NCBI RefSeq assembly: GCF_036884655.1
Contig: NC_088331.1
Coordinates: 11,966,001 to 12,030,000, forward strand
DNA: 64,000 nt
Direction: 5' to 3'
From: Musa acuminata AAA Group
Lineage: Eukaryota > Streptophyta > Magnoliopsida > Zingiberales > Musaceae
Below, piece after piece: positions 1 through 11,395 of this stretch (position 1 is its first letter; the number at the start of each line of letters is the position of its first letter). The position numbers and the translations under genes are program-made. Under the pieces are notes generated by a model. That model saw nothing but the letters and a program-made list of their open reading frames with translations, was not told where the DNA came from and searched no databases.

Positions 1-803
1 TACTCTCTGAATTTCTCAAAGGCCTCGGACTTGTACTTCATTAAGTACACATATCCATACCTTGAGAAATCATCAGTAAATGTAATGAAGTAGGAGTAAC
101 CTCCAATGGCATGAGTTGACATGGGTCCACATACATCACTATGTATGAGTTCCAACAACTCAGTGGCTCTCTCTCCAGTTCCACTAAATGGAGAGTTGGT
201 CAGTTTTCCACGAATGCAAGGCTCACAAGTTGCATATGACACATAGTCGAATGGATCTAGATATCCATCATTTAGCAACTTTTGAATCCTTCTTTCATGG
301 ATGTGACCTAGCCTACTATGCCACAGGTATGCACTGTTCAACTCATCTCGTTTCCTTTTGGACACATTTATATTTATGATATGTGGAGTGGTGTCTAACA
401 TAAATAAACCATTATGCAATGTTCCTTTCGTGATGATCTTATCATCTAATAATATCGAACAACCATTGTTCTCAAAAACAAATTTATATCCACTAACTGT
501 TAAACATGAAATGGAGATAATGTTTTTGATAATAGAAGGAACAAAATAACATGCATCTAATGCAATAAAAGCTCCACTAGGCAGATGTAGGGCGACCTCG
601 CCAACAGCTAATACAGCAACTTTTGCTCCATTACCCATCTTGAGGTCCATCTCGCCTCTCTCTAGTCTCCTAGGCCTTGCCAGAACTTGCAACGAATTGC
701 ATATATGATAAGCACTACCGGTATCTAATACCCATGTGTTATCATAAGAGTCTGACAAATGGAGACTGATCATAAATGTACCTGAAGCTTCATCAAGCTT
801 TTG
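1..803 (-). CDS. Ty1/copia pol, N-terminal part (protease, GAG-pre-integrase, start of integrase), cut by window edge
   Basis: Reading the minus strand after the gag stop, the frame stays open to position 1. It shows a retroviral-type protease motif (VLDTGSAYHIC), a GAG-pre-integrase domain, an integrase HHCC zinc finger (WHSRLGHIH followed by CEPCIRGK) and the integrase core start (HSDVCGP, then FTDDFSRYGYVY). The frame is the same as gag, separated from it by one TAA, so gag and pol were probably one polyprotein. The rest of pol lies outside the window. Domain content and order fit Ty1/copia; with the LTR and leader the best placement is the Angela/Tork group. The open frame suggests a fairly young copy. 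Confidence 0.88.
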
Positions 804-1599
804 TTACGACCTTTCTGCAAGGTACTCTTTGCAGTTTCTCTTCCAGTGCCCATCTTTACCACAGTGGAAGCACTGGCCTTTGTCCTTTGTTGGGTCTTTC
901 TTAGCAACCTTTGCTTTACCTTGTTTGCCCTTGCCCTTTCCCTTCTTAAGGGACCTTTCTGCTTTCCTTTTCTTTCTGGTCTCACCAGTGTAGAGAACTG
1001 GCTTCTCTTTCTTAATAGTACTCTCTGCCTCCCTCAACATATTGAGGAGCTCTGGGAGAGTCACCTCAAGCTTGTTCATATTAAAATTCATTATGAACTG
1101 TGAAAAGGAATCTGGTAGGGACTGAAGCACAATGTCCACACACAAGTTATCCTCTAGGACCATTCCTAGACCTGTGAGTTTCTCAATCCACTCAATCATC
1201 TTTAGGACATGGTTCTGAACCGGTGTCCCCTCAGTCATCCTAGCGCGGAAAAGGCTCTTGGATATCTCATATCGTTGAGTCCTTCCCTGTTCCTCAAACA
1301 ATTTACGGACATGTAGGAGAATGGATCTGGCATCCATCTTTTCATGTTGTCTCTGTAACTCTGGAGTCATAGAGCCCAACATATAGCACTGAGCAAGAGT
1401 GGAGTCATCAATGTACTTCACGTAGCGAGCGATCTCATCCTCGCTTGCCCCTTCTTCGGGCGTAGGCATCACTGTATCAAGGACGTACACGATTTTCTCC
1501 GCTGTGAGAACAATTCTCAAGTTACGGAGCCAATCCGTATAATTTGGACCAGTGAGGCGGTTGACATCAAGTATGCCACGTAAGGGATTTGAATAACAT
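804..1599 (-). CDS. Ty1/copia gag (UBN2-type) with CCHC zinc knuckle
   Basis: The capsid-like protein packages element RNA into virus-like particles. The frame carries the typical N-terminus ([17 protein letters not shown], just upstream of 1520), a UBN2-type body, a basic Lys/Gly-rich stretch and one zinc knuckle ([14 protein letters not shown]), and ends at the TAA at 804-806. There is no ATG in this frame: it stays open upstream to a TAA near 1645, and the nearest ATG (1597-1599) lies in another frame. The start may have been lost by a short insertion, or another codon is used. Pol follows in the same frame. Confidence 0.85.
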
Positions 1600-1747
1600 G
1601 CAGATTTTGCAAGAAATAAACTATCAAGATATGGACTTCTATCTTAATATGCTCCCACTATTTTACTAACGAGTCACGCGACACCCTCAGCACGTGAAAC
1701 GGAAGTCTCCGGCAGACTTCTAGTGGGGATCAGGATCCAATCAGCGT

Positions 1748-2060
1748 CTTAGTGTAACCTCGAGGGACTCGACCAATCACACTAAGCCTAAAAGATAGAC
1801 AACTCTTGCCGATCACAACTCCTTGTGATTCCCGTCCTGTTCGGCCTCCGAATCACCATGGCCTCGAGGGACTCGACCAACCATGATGCTCGGTTAAGTC
1901 AACACCTTCGTTACAAGATGAGTCTGATTTGATGATATACCCTCGAGGGACTCGACCAAGCATATCATGCCCTCAGGTCACCGGTGACATCTCTATGTCG
2001 TAAGCAAGATAGCGAATCGCGATATAGGTGAGTCTCGAGGGACTCGACCAACTCAACCTA
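1748..2060 (-). repeat. Four interspersed copies of a 19-bp motif, each flanked by its own inverted repeat
   Basis: The motif CCTCGAGGGACTCGACCAA occurs at 1758-1776, 1862-1880, 1941-1959 and, with one change, 2033-2051. The sequences on either side differ between copies but are complementary within each copy: CTTAGTGT with ACACTAAG (copy 1), CATGG with CCATG (copy 2), ATGATAT with ATATCAT (copy 3), TAGGTGAGT with ACTCAACCTA and one bulge (copy 4). In the element RNA the motif itself can fold (UCGAG/CUCGA). See the findings. Confidence 0.85.
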
Positions 2061-2825
2061 CACCGGGATTCGGTTCCTACTCATAACGATGGAAGGCCAC
2101 GTGGGTCAATCTAATTGCCTCACGTTTACCGACTTAATATTATCGAGAGATGTTTCTATGATTTGGTCTCCTAATATGACATGTCACACATATGCATATT
2201 TAATATATATCTACATCGCATGCAAATATATATACATATCTAGTATGTGTATAAGCAATCACACCAGATGATCATGGACCACAACCTAATATGATTAGGC
2301 CCGAGCCAGTAGGCCTAATCACTCACATCAAGATCTATGTGTGCAACGGTGCATCTCCATGCCTTGTGATCGTCCATCTCGTCCTCGTCGGTTCCGTCGA
2401 CATCTTGATGCATCTCCATGCATCACGATCGTCCGTCTCGTGGGTCCCGCTATGGCATCCACGCTCCCGCTGCGCCTCCTCATGTGATTACAACTTAATC
2501 ATAGGCACGCAGGCCCGACAATAAACGAGAAATATAATGGAGGTTCGCAGACCTCAATAATAATAATCACAAGTACACACATCACACGGTCCATGATCAT
2601 CCGTCCACACATCATACATCACATGTATAAATAATCATCATCATGTAGGACTACTAGATAATAATAAAAATAATAATCAACTAAACCTTTTAATTAATTA
2701 ATATTTTTCTGAAATCAGGGACATGTAGGGAATTTCTCAATTCCTAAGGGTATTTTCATAATTTGGACAAAAGACAGAAACTGGAATTTCTCAAATTCCG
2801 AGGGGCAAAACTGTCTTTTTCCCAG

Positions 2826-3345
2826 AAAACCCTAATGCCCTTTCCCCTTTTCGCTGCTGCCGCCGCCGCCACCCTGCCGGCGGCGGCCTGTGCGGCGAGG
2901 GGCGGGGCGCTGCCCTCGCCTGCGGGCGGCACGCCCGCTGGCCCCCGCGGGCGTCGCCGCCTCCGCGGGCAGTCCTGCCGGCGAGGCAGTGCCCGCAGGC
3001 GGTGCTGCCTCGCTGGCGGCCGCCCCTGCGGGGTTTTTGCCCGTGGGAGCAGCGGCCACAGGCGCCGCTGCCCTGCGGTGCCTCAGCCCGCGCTGCTGCC
3101 CCGCGGCGCCTCTACCCGCGGACTCAGCGGCCGCAGGCGCCTCTACCCGCGGGCTGCCAGCCCCGCCGGCAGCAAGCCTGCTGCAAGCAGGCCGCCGGCC
3201 GGCTGCTGCAGACACAGCGCTTGCGCATGCGCCGGCGCTGTGCTGCCTGGCTGCGACTGCGGCTGCCGCTGCAGGTGGCTGCAGGCATGCAGATCGAGGG
3301 CAGCAACTGTTGCTGCCCTTCCTCGCTTTTGCGTCAACGATTTTG
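2826..3345. other. GC-rich block in the copia leader
   Basis: About 520 bp made almost entirely of G and C in short gcggc, cgcgg and gccgc runs, in an otherwise AT-rich leader. It starts and stops abruptly. A comparable block occupies the same relative place (PBS, then GC block, then a TTAGGGTTT segment) in another copia leader at 13955-14375. Confidence 0.75.
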
Positions 3346-3406
3346 ACGTCAAAATTCTTCCTAAACACAATACACGCAGTTCAAAACCAATCATTCGCAC
3401 GAACAA

Positions 3407-3422
3407 CCTGGCTCTGATACCA
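3407..3422 (-). promoter_or_regulatory. Primer-binding site (initiator tRNA-Met)
   Basis: The minus strand reads TGGTATCAGAGCCAGG, the full 16-nt complement expected for the 3' end of plant initiator tRNA-Met. It starts one base from the LTR end (..CCCAACA). It fixes the orientation of the element (minus) and the inner LTR border at 3424. Confidence 0.92.
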
Positions 3423-3423
3423 C

Positions 3424-4905
3424 TGTTGGGAAATCATAGGGGGCGACATCATATGCGCAGCGGAAGAACAAGAAAACAAAAATCCCCGATTCCCAAAAAG
3501 ATGTTCATCGTCGTGCGAAGATTGGTGCGCAAAATCCGCAAAAAACACAAAACTGCGTATAGAGATTGTGTTACCTAGGGAGATCGTATATCCCTGTTTC
3601 CTTGCAGATCCTTAGGAGAGGATGAAGGAGGTCAAGCGTCCTCCTCTCTAGCGGTGATCCACACAGCAGGGTTGCGACGACGCTCCTCAAAACTCCAGGC
3701 CTACTCTGAGGGGGAGAGGGAGAGGAGAATAGGAAGGGCAAGCAAAGACTTAGCCTATGAGGCTGTGAATCCCTCCTATTTATAGAGATCCCGTGTCAAA
3801 CCCTAATAGGTCCTTCCCTAGTGGGTATTGGATCTGCATCCAATAAGACAAGGGCTCCGTCGGATATCTCATATCCGAACCTCTACTCATCGCAATGCCT
3901 ACCATATGTGTGTGACCCTCTAGGCCCAATATCGAGCTGGCCGTGAGTCATACCTGTCAGAACTCCTTCTGACTGAGTGAATTATTATCTCTGTAATAAT
4001 TCACTCGACTCATCGACTACGGAAGTACTAGGCCACTACGCCGTAGTCCCCAGACGATACAGGGGAATCCAATCCATTGGACCTGTCTGTCCTCAGTTAC
4101 CATGTACCTATAGTCCCTCATCCATCTAATATCCCAGAGACCGTATATCGAGCATGGTGCTGTCAGACCCATACAGTTTCTACTCGAGTCTCGCTCTAAT
4201 CGGATTCTCCCGGAGAACTCTTTCTCTCTCAACCTGAATGACCCTGGCCAGGGATTTGTCTGAGCAAGAACACATGGGATATTCCTCTCATTATGCCGAG
4301 AGTGGATGATCCTCTATTGACACTCAATAGCCCTCGTAAGGTCGACTACCACTCCCAATGACCAGCTGTACTAGATCTGGGGACAGCCAAACCTATAAGT
4401 CTGGTATCAAAGAGTGGAGCACTCATACAGGACATCCTTGGTGTCTCAAGTCTAAGGACCAGATACACCACTAGGACTACGGAATCGCTGTCTGACAATA
4501 AGGCATCATCAACCATCCAGCATTCCGTAAGCGGATCAATCAGTGAACTCATTCTCCAATGAGCACCTGTACTGTATCCCTAGTGTCCCTACACGAGCAG
4601 CTATGAGACCAGCTGCATCCATCATATGGACGGGTATACAGCACACCAGTCTATCCGGTTATCACGATGTCCCTCTCGAGTAACCTATGACCGGGATTAT
4701 TTAGGATATGTGTTTAAAGGTGAATCGATCTCATTATCGTGATCTCATCACGATCCGATTCCCATTGCACAAATCCAAGGACATCACAATATATATACAT
4801 TTATGCAATAGTTATAAAGTGATATACGCCAAAATATAATAAGCAAAAAGATTCTGTATCAAGTCACACGTGCCATCACTCACGTGATTGGCTTGCTGGG
4901 CACCT
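3424..4905 (-). mobile_element. 5' LTR of the Angela/Tork-like element
   Basis: The inner border is exact (CCCAACA next to the PBS). The outer border lies somewhere in 4865-4915, where SIRE-type LTR sequence takes over, and I cannot place it to the base. A TATA box (CTCTATAAATAGG on the minus strand, 3775-3786) is well placed for transcription toward gag. The U3 part at about 4360-4800 recurs, in the opposite direction and diverged, at 18926-19383, which supports calling it LTR. Confidence 0.8.
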
Positions 4906-4906
4906 A

Positions 4907-5731
4907 TGACTAGCAGTAGCAAGTGTTGAGCCGGAGTCAAGACCAAGATCACGTTGGGGGTTTGAGAGTTTGTCGGAAGTCCGGACGGTAGTTATTACTA
5001 CCAGCGGTGGTACCGCCCCTGTCAGGCGGTGGTACCACTTGAGCTCGGTCTCCGAGCGATGTCAAGCGATAGTACCGCCCAGACTGAGTGGTGGTACCAC
5101 TCAATGATAGATAATAGGCGGTAGTACCGCCCAATTATGGCGGTGGTACTACTAGGACCTTGGAAATCTGGGAATGGACACTTTTGAGCTCCGAATTCAA
5201 ACTGATTTGGGCCTATATAAACCCCACCCTTTCTGCATGAAAAGGAAACCAAAAAGCTTGCTTTTATTCTGAGTATTTAAGAGCTTAAAAGTGTTGTAAA
5301 AGCTAGAGTCCTTCTCTCTCTTTCTTTCTAAGTGTTGATCATTCAAGAGAGGAGTGAAAACTTGTAAGGGTTGTCTCCTAAGCCCGTTTAAAAGGAGAAA
5401 AGCTATAAAAGGGTGGTTGGCCTTCGCCTATTGAAGGAAGGCCTCTAGTGGACGTCAGTGACCTCATCGGAGGAAGAAGCCAAAAGTGGATGTTGGTTAA
5501 GATTGACCGAACCACTCTAAATCTCGGTTTGCATTTATATTCTGCTATTTATCTTAACTGCAAACTGCCTCTATTGCTTTACATCAACTATACTTTCGTT
5601 TGCTCTCAAGTTAAAGATCTTTCCGAAATGGTTTTCATCGAAAATAGATTTCATCATACAAAAGTTGTTTTAACCGATGAAAATTTTCTGCTGCACTAAT
5701 TCATCCCCCCTCTTAGTGCTCTTGATCCTAA
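4907..5731 (+). mobile_element. Truncated 5' LTR of SIRE-like element 1
   Basis: This matches the middle and end of the SIRE-type LTRs elsewhere in the window: the GGAGTCAAG and GTCGGAAGTCCGG segment, paired GCGGT..ACCGCC palindromes (5000-5150), a TATA box (CTATATAAACC at 5213) and the end segment TAATTCATCCCCCCTCTTAGTG..GATCCTAA. The first several hundred bases of the LTR are missing and replaced by the Angela-like LTR. Confidence 0.8.
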
Positions 5732-7611
5732 TAGAGAACCACTTTCTAAAGAACAGGAAGGATTTCAGACTAAGAACAATCGAAGACTACTCAAGCATAA
5801 GCTCACGTGATGGTAAACTTGAACCCCTCATGAAATTTTTAAAACAAGAATAAAAAATTAAAAGTGAACTTAAAAAAAAAAAGAAGGTGACTTTGGACGA
5901 ATCAAACTCATCCAAAGACGAGGAGAAAAACAAAGGCGAGGTGGCAAACTATGCCTTAACGACTTTCTTAAATGAGGTAAACAACTCAAATGAAACTCCT
6001 TTAATTTATTTCGAAATTACATAATGCTTTTCATGTGTTATTTTTAATTTAGTTTAATTATTTTTCTTGAAATTTGCATCTTTAATGATGTAATGAAAAT
6101 GCCAAAAAAAATAGGGATCATGCTAAGTAATTTTGAAAATAATCATGTTTTATGATAAATAAACAAAATGATTTTGATTAAAAACGCCTTATGAAATCAT
6201 GCTTGATGTTTTAATGATGCTCTATGATTAATGAAATCATGTTTCATTTGAAGTAATGATTTGATATTATACTCAATAAGTTTATGTTTCGAATTTATGC
6301 ATAATGATTCTTAGATTTATGGATTATCGATTTTTACAAAACGTGACCTTTTAAGTTTCAAACCATAATATATGATTTTTATATAAAAAAACTTAGGCAT
6401 ACTTGTATGAAATCAAATCACTTAGATTAAAACAAAAAGGGGGAATGCATATTTTTCTTAAAAATACCTCTAAAGCTTTTCGATTTTTCAACAAGTGATT
6501 CTTAGTGATGAATCTATCTTATATAATCTCTTGAAAATTATCTTGATTTAACGATTTGAATGAGCTTTATCTTGATTTTTTAAAATTTATAACTTGAGAT
6601 TTCTTTTGCATGAATCAAGATCTCCTATGTTTCTTTTATCCACTTATAAAAGAAGAGATTTGTTGAAATAAATCATGTCTTATGACATTCATGAAAAATT
6701 GAGACATTATGCATGAATCGAGTTCTCATGAGAATCTATTTACGTTGTCTTCATTGAATTTTCTTGAAAAGATTTTGATGATTTGAATTTGAACGAGTTT
6801 TTACCTATATCGTGATTTTGATTCCTCGGAATTACTTAAGATTTGAATTTGAATCATAAAATTTCTTATGCATAAATTAAAATCTTTTTCTCCTACGTCT
6901 CCTTTTACGATTTACTAAAGAGAATATCTTTTTAGGAATTCATGACTGAAATTTTATTTTGAAGATCTCTTACTATTTGATCTTCTATGATTCTACATGC
7001 TATATATTAAAAGGAAGTATTATTGAACTCATGATCTTGATTCTCGGAATCAAATCTTGATATTTTCTTTAATTGAATCAAGATCCCTCACTTTTATTCT
7101 CGAATGATTTCTTACAGTTTATTAATGAGAATATTTGTCCAAATGAATCACAATGTTTCTATGATTTTTTTTTCTCACAACTTGAGATGATGTGCTTTGA
7201 AGTTTGGAACATGGTAAACATAAATTGATTTTTCTTTCATCTTTCGAAACTTCCTTATATTCATTTAATGTATATCTCATCACCTAATTCTTCTTGATAT
7301 TTTTCATATGATGATATGAATGCATGAAATACTTATGATATTGTGTTGATGCTCTAAAATGATATAAATTTGCTAGCTTATGAGTATCATGTATGATATG
7401 ATAATTGATAGTTGAACTTCTCCTTTTTGTTGATGACAAAGGGGGAGAAGTATGATGATGTTATATATAAGTTTATGATAATATGTTACTTGGATTTTTG
7501 AATCCAAGAGTTCTATCAATATGACATATTGATAGGGGGAGTTTATTTAAACTCCGGGAGTTAAGGTTAACTCCGTCATCAATTAGTTGTCATCATCAAA
7601 AAGAAGAAGAT
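5732..7611 (+). mobile_element. Internal region of SIRE-like element 1: gag remnant plus AT-rich spacer, no pol
   Basis: 5740-5990 aligns by eye with the end of the gag at 45720-45990 (AGGACAGGAAGGATTT, GAGCATAAGCTCA, GGCGAGGTGGCAAACTATGCC), but with stops and an A-rich insertion. 6000-7600 is AT-rich, non-coding and similar in style to the spacers of the other two gag-only elements. It ends with the SIRE-type 3' signature: GACAAAGGGGGAGAAG (7436), then GTTAAGGTTAACTCCGTC and a purine tract (AAAAAGAAGAAGAT) directly before the 3' LTR. No protease, integrase, RT or RNase H is recognisable. Confidence 0.8.
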
Positions 7612-9171
7612 TGTTAAATCTCATATTTTGATGGTAAAACCAATTGATAAGTCTTTATGATCTGATCTGTGTTTTGAGTGACGCGGGATGCTTCGATCAG
7701 GGAGAGACAATTAAAGCAAGAAGAATCATGTTGTGCTGGAGGAAAACGTGTCAGAAGATTAGACGTCGGGCCGGAGGATCGATCGACATATCGATAGAAG
7801 GCTTCGGGCCATCGATTCGGGCATTGGGCCAAGAAGAGCGGATATTGCTCTAAGGATATCGGAGTTGCAGAGATCAAATGATCGATTGGGAAATAGGCTG
7901 CAAGATCGGACGATGTGCCGAAGAATCGGACGAAGCGTCGATGGACCAATGACATGTCGGACAACATGATTCATGCTAAGTAATAATTGTCTAAATCAAA
8001 GTGTGTTTTTGTATATGCAAGATTAACTATGATAGCAAGGCATAAAGCAAAATGAAGTCCCAAAGTCAAGAACACAATTTCGTTGAGAGTTTGAGAGTTC
8101 ATTGGAAGTCCGAACGTTAATCAGAAGTTCTACCGGAACCAACCAAGAAGTCCAAGAGCTTGCCAAAGAAGCTTATCGGAACTCACTAAGAAGATCGTCG
8201 TGAAGTCCAGGAGCTTGCTAGGAGACCGTCGGAACATTGCCGAGAGATTGTCAAAAGTTCACCGGAAGATCGTCAAAAGAAACCAGACTTATCTTGCTTA
8301 GATTATGTCTTAGGAATCATAGTTAGCACATAATTGGAGTTGGGATTGGGAGGTAATGCCATCAACTCTGTTAGGGGCCAATTGGGCCTGAAGTTGGGCT
8401 GGTTTGGGCCGGATTCAAGGCCCAACCAGGGTGCTAAAACCCTGGCCGGCGGTGGCACCGCTTGGGGAACAGCACCGCAGGTACTCTAGGCAATGGTATT
8501 GCCGACAGTAATGCTGCCAACGGTGGTACCACCCCTGTCAAGCGGTGGTACCGCCCAATGGCAGATCCTACAGCGGTAATACCACCCAAGAATAACGGTG
8601 GTACCGCCAGTACCCAGGAAACCTGGGATGAGACCTTTTTAAGCCTTGAGTTTGAATCAACTTGAAGCCTATAAATCCCTCTCTCATCCCTGGTTAATAA
8701 ACACAAGCATAGAGAGTTTAAAAGTAAGAAAATACTATAGAAATCTCTTGAGAAATCCCCTCCTCTAGCTTAAACTTAGAATTCTATTTAGAGAGGAGTG
8801 TGTGCTTATAAAGGTTGTCTCATAAAGCTATGAAAAGGAGAAGAGGGGTGTAAGAAGGAGGTTGATCTTCACCTATTAAAGGAAGATCGATAGTGGATAC
8901 CGTTGGCCTCGATGGAAGAGGAATCGACGGAGTATATATAGGTCACGACGACCGAACTGCTATAAAAATCTAGTTTGCCTTTTCTTTTGTGCAATTTATA
9001 TTATTACAAACCTCCTTACTTGCTTACTGCTTTTAATACGTTTACAAATATGCTTTCAAGTTAACATCTTTCGAAATTGGTTTTATCGTACGAAAGAAAT
9101 TTTCAGAACCGATGTGATTTTACCGCTGCACTAATTCACTCCCTCCTCTTAATGTCGACTCGTTCCTAACA
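7612..9171 (+). mobile_element. 3' LTR of SIRE-like element 1
   Basis: It starts TGTTAAATCTCATATTTTG directly after the polypurine tract and ends CGTTCCTAACA, giving TG..CA ends. It carries the family palindrome cluster (8450-8610) and a TATA box (CTATAAATCC, 8669). The inner edge is secure from the PPT, the outer edge from the abrupt change to a copia pol remnant at 9172. I saw no matching target duplication, because the 5' LTR is truncated. Confidence 0.85.
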
Positions 9172-10700
9172 AACATGAGATGATGGTTCCTAGTACACCT
9201 CAGCATAATGCTATTGCAGAGAGGATGAACTGTACCATCATGGAAAAGATCAGATGTATGCTTTCACAATCCAAGCTACCCAAAAAGTTTTAGGATGAGG
9301 TTTTGAATCTGTTGTTACTGTGATTAACTTGTTACCATGTACAACCCTAGATGATGATGTTGTAGAGCATGTATAGTCAGGAAAATATGTTTCCTATAGG
9401 TATTTGAGAGTGTTTGGTTGTCATGCATTTGCACATGTTCTAAACAATGAGGTCCAAGCTAGATGGTAAGACTAAAGAATATATTTGTCTTGGCTACTCA
9501 CATGATCAGTTTGGTTACATGCTTTGGGATCTAGAAAAGCATAAGGTGTTTAGAAGTATATATGTAGTCTTCTTTGAGGATCAAACCTTTGAGGATTTGA
9601 AGAAGAAGGCACTAGCCAAGACTTCTGTAGAAGGATTAGCAGATTGTGACCCAATTACTCCTCCAGTATATCAGGGTGATGGGGGAGATGTACAGGAAGA
9701 TGGTGTAGAGCCTGATATTGATCTACCTACAGGACATGTTGAGCAAGAAGAAGTTCGAGAGCAACTTCCCGCAGAACCTCAATTGAGAAGATCTTTTAGA
9801 TAACATCAACCTTCCAGAAGATACTCTATAGATGAGTATGTGATGTTTACTGATGCAGGTGAACCAGTGAGTTACTAGGAAGCAATTGAAAGTGAGCAGA
9901 AAATGAAATGATTAGTTATTATGTAGGAAAAGATGGATGCTCTATAGAAAAATTGCATATATAATTTAGTGCAACTACCAAAGGGAATGAAGGCCTTGAA
10001 GAACAAATGGGTTTTTAAGTTGAAGACTTAAGAATATTGTTCTCAACCAAAGTACAAAGCTAGATTAGTTGTGAAAGGCTTTGGTCAAAAGAAATATATT
10101 GACTATGAAGAGATTTTTTCTCCTTGTTAAAATCTATTCGTGTTGCTCTTGGTATTGCTGCTAGCCGAGACTTAAAAGTTGAGTAGTTAGATGTGAAGAT
10201 AGCTTTCCTTCATGGTGATTTGGATAAGGAAATTTATATGGAGCAACCAGAAGGCTTTGAAGTTAAAGGTAAAGAGAATTTTGTCTACAAGTTGAAGAAG
10301 AGCTTGTATGGGCTGAAGCAAGCTTCAAGACAATTATACAAAAAGTTTGATTCATTTATGATTGAAAATTGATATAAAAGAACGGCTACAGATCATTGTG
10401 TGTACATCAAATGGTTTAGTAAGGATTTTATTATTCTCTTATTTTATGTTGATAACATGCTTATTCTTGAGAAAGATATGTCTATAATTGACAAGTTGAA
10501 GAAGGAACCGAGTGAGTCTTTTGCAATGAAGGACATGGGGCCAGTAAAGCAAATATTGGGCATGTAGATTTTCCGTGATAGAAAAAATAAGAAGATTTGG
10601 TTGTCATAGGAAAAATACATCGAGAAAGTATTGGAAAGGTTCTGAACAATGCAAAGCTAGTTGGTTCTCCTCTTATAGGTTACTTTTTAACCTAACCCTA
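9172..10700 (+). pseudogene. Decayed Ty1/copia pol (end of integrase, connection, most of RT)
   Basis: In several frames this shows the end of integrase (AIAERMNCT, then KEYICLGYSHDQFGYMLWD near 9480), the copia linker, and RT motifs including QLDVKIAFLHGDL-like and YGLKQA-like stretches. The active-site loop near 10450 is degraded to YVDN. Many stops and frameshifts make it non-functional. The RNase H end is missing. The longest open piece is 9447-9803. The linker is acidic and the type is Tork-like; the subgroup is uncertain. Confidence 0.85.
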
Positions 10701-11097
10701 GATCTAATAAGGGGGGTGTAGTGACTGTGAAAATAGGGAAAAACAATTGCAGTAACGAGGTAGAAAACTACAGTAGGATTCAAAAAAAAAGGAGAAAATG
10801 ATAGAAAAACAAGAGAAGGAAAGGGAAGAAGATAAGGACAACGTAGAGAGACTATTCTTAATCATCCAAGCAACGTTCTCATCTCAAGTTAGATTAGATC
10901 TACAATAGATTCTTGTTGTAATTACTTAGGAAAAATTTGGATATTGTGCATAGTGACGTAATCCTTATATCCCAATTATTCTCTTGAGATTGTTGCATGG
11001 GTTTTGGACAAGTCTTCCATTTAATTCCACTACATGTTATGACCTACTTGTATTTATTCGTATACAAAAGTTTATTTATCTTTTTATATCCCATCAC
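10701..11097 (+). other. Non-coding flank, possibly an LTR remnant of the preceding copia
   Basis: No coding signal. A purine run (AATAAGGGGGG at about 10709) followed by TGTAGTGACTGTG looks like a polypurine tract and the start of a 3' LTR of the preceding element. There is no second LTR to compare with, so this is a guess. It ends sharply where the P450 duplicate begins. Confidence 0.35.
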
Positions 11098-11395
11098 GTA
11101 AATGAACAGGAAGTCGATGCCCAAGAACCATGGGCCGCGGAAGAAAAAGTTGCACCCGACCACCCTAAGGAGGTCGGTGCACCAATCATGGAGGTGGTCG
11201 AGGTTGAGCAGAAGCCCCGGGAGCACCTGACGAGCGGCCAATCCACTGGGACGCTCGACCTCCGAAAGACTTGGCCGAAGTAGCAGAAGAAGACGAAGCA
11301 GACGATAAAGAGATGGACCTCAGGGTACGATCGCAAGAAAGCCTTGGCAGCCGCGAAGCAACTGCCGGCCATGGCTGCTGTCGGAGAAGACATGC
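11098..11395 (-). pseudogene. Truncated duplicate of the CYP96-like P450 gene (first ~96 codons)
   Basis: The minus strand repeats the start of the P450 encoded at 25545-27170: the same N-terminus ([17 protein letters not shown]) and membrane anchor, then a one-base deletion around codon 55. The reading then continues in another frame ([20 protein letters not shown]) to about codon 96 (FLG..LF), where similarity stops at 11097. No catalytic part remains. The upstream region of the gene is duplicated with it (11396-13322). Confidence 0.93.

Larger units (their letters stand above)
1600..3406 (-). mobile_element. Long structured leader of the Angela/Tork-like element (between PBS and gag)
   Basis: This 1.8-kb stretch lies between the primer-binding site and gag. 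From the gag side it holds: (a) 1660-2080, a run of short hairpins including four that share one loop sequence; (b) 2100-2800, AT-rich DNA without coding signal; (c) 2826-3345, a very GC-rich block with open frames on both strands, as expected from the composition. The Ala/Pro/Arg-rich translations of that block resemble no family I recognise, and I do not call them genes. A diverged copy of the 2580-2860 segment recurs at 36062-36408. Confidence 0.8.

Noticed and set aside
2763..3578. Long open frames on both strands in the GC-rich block
   Set aside because: GC-rich DNA lacks stop codons by composition; the translations are Ala/Pro/Arg runs with no family resemblance and lie in a copia leader.
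9172..11097. This copia fragment and the P450 duplicate as one transposon carrying a captured gene
   Set aside because: The duplicate extends well past the gene into its upstream region and is bounded on the other side by an unrelated LTR; a segmental duplication later eroded by elements explains it with fewer steps.
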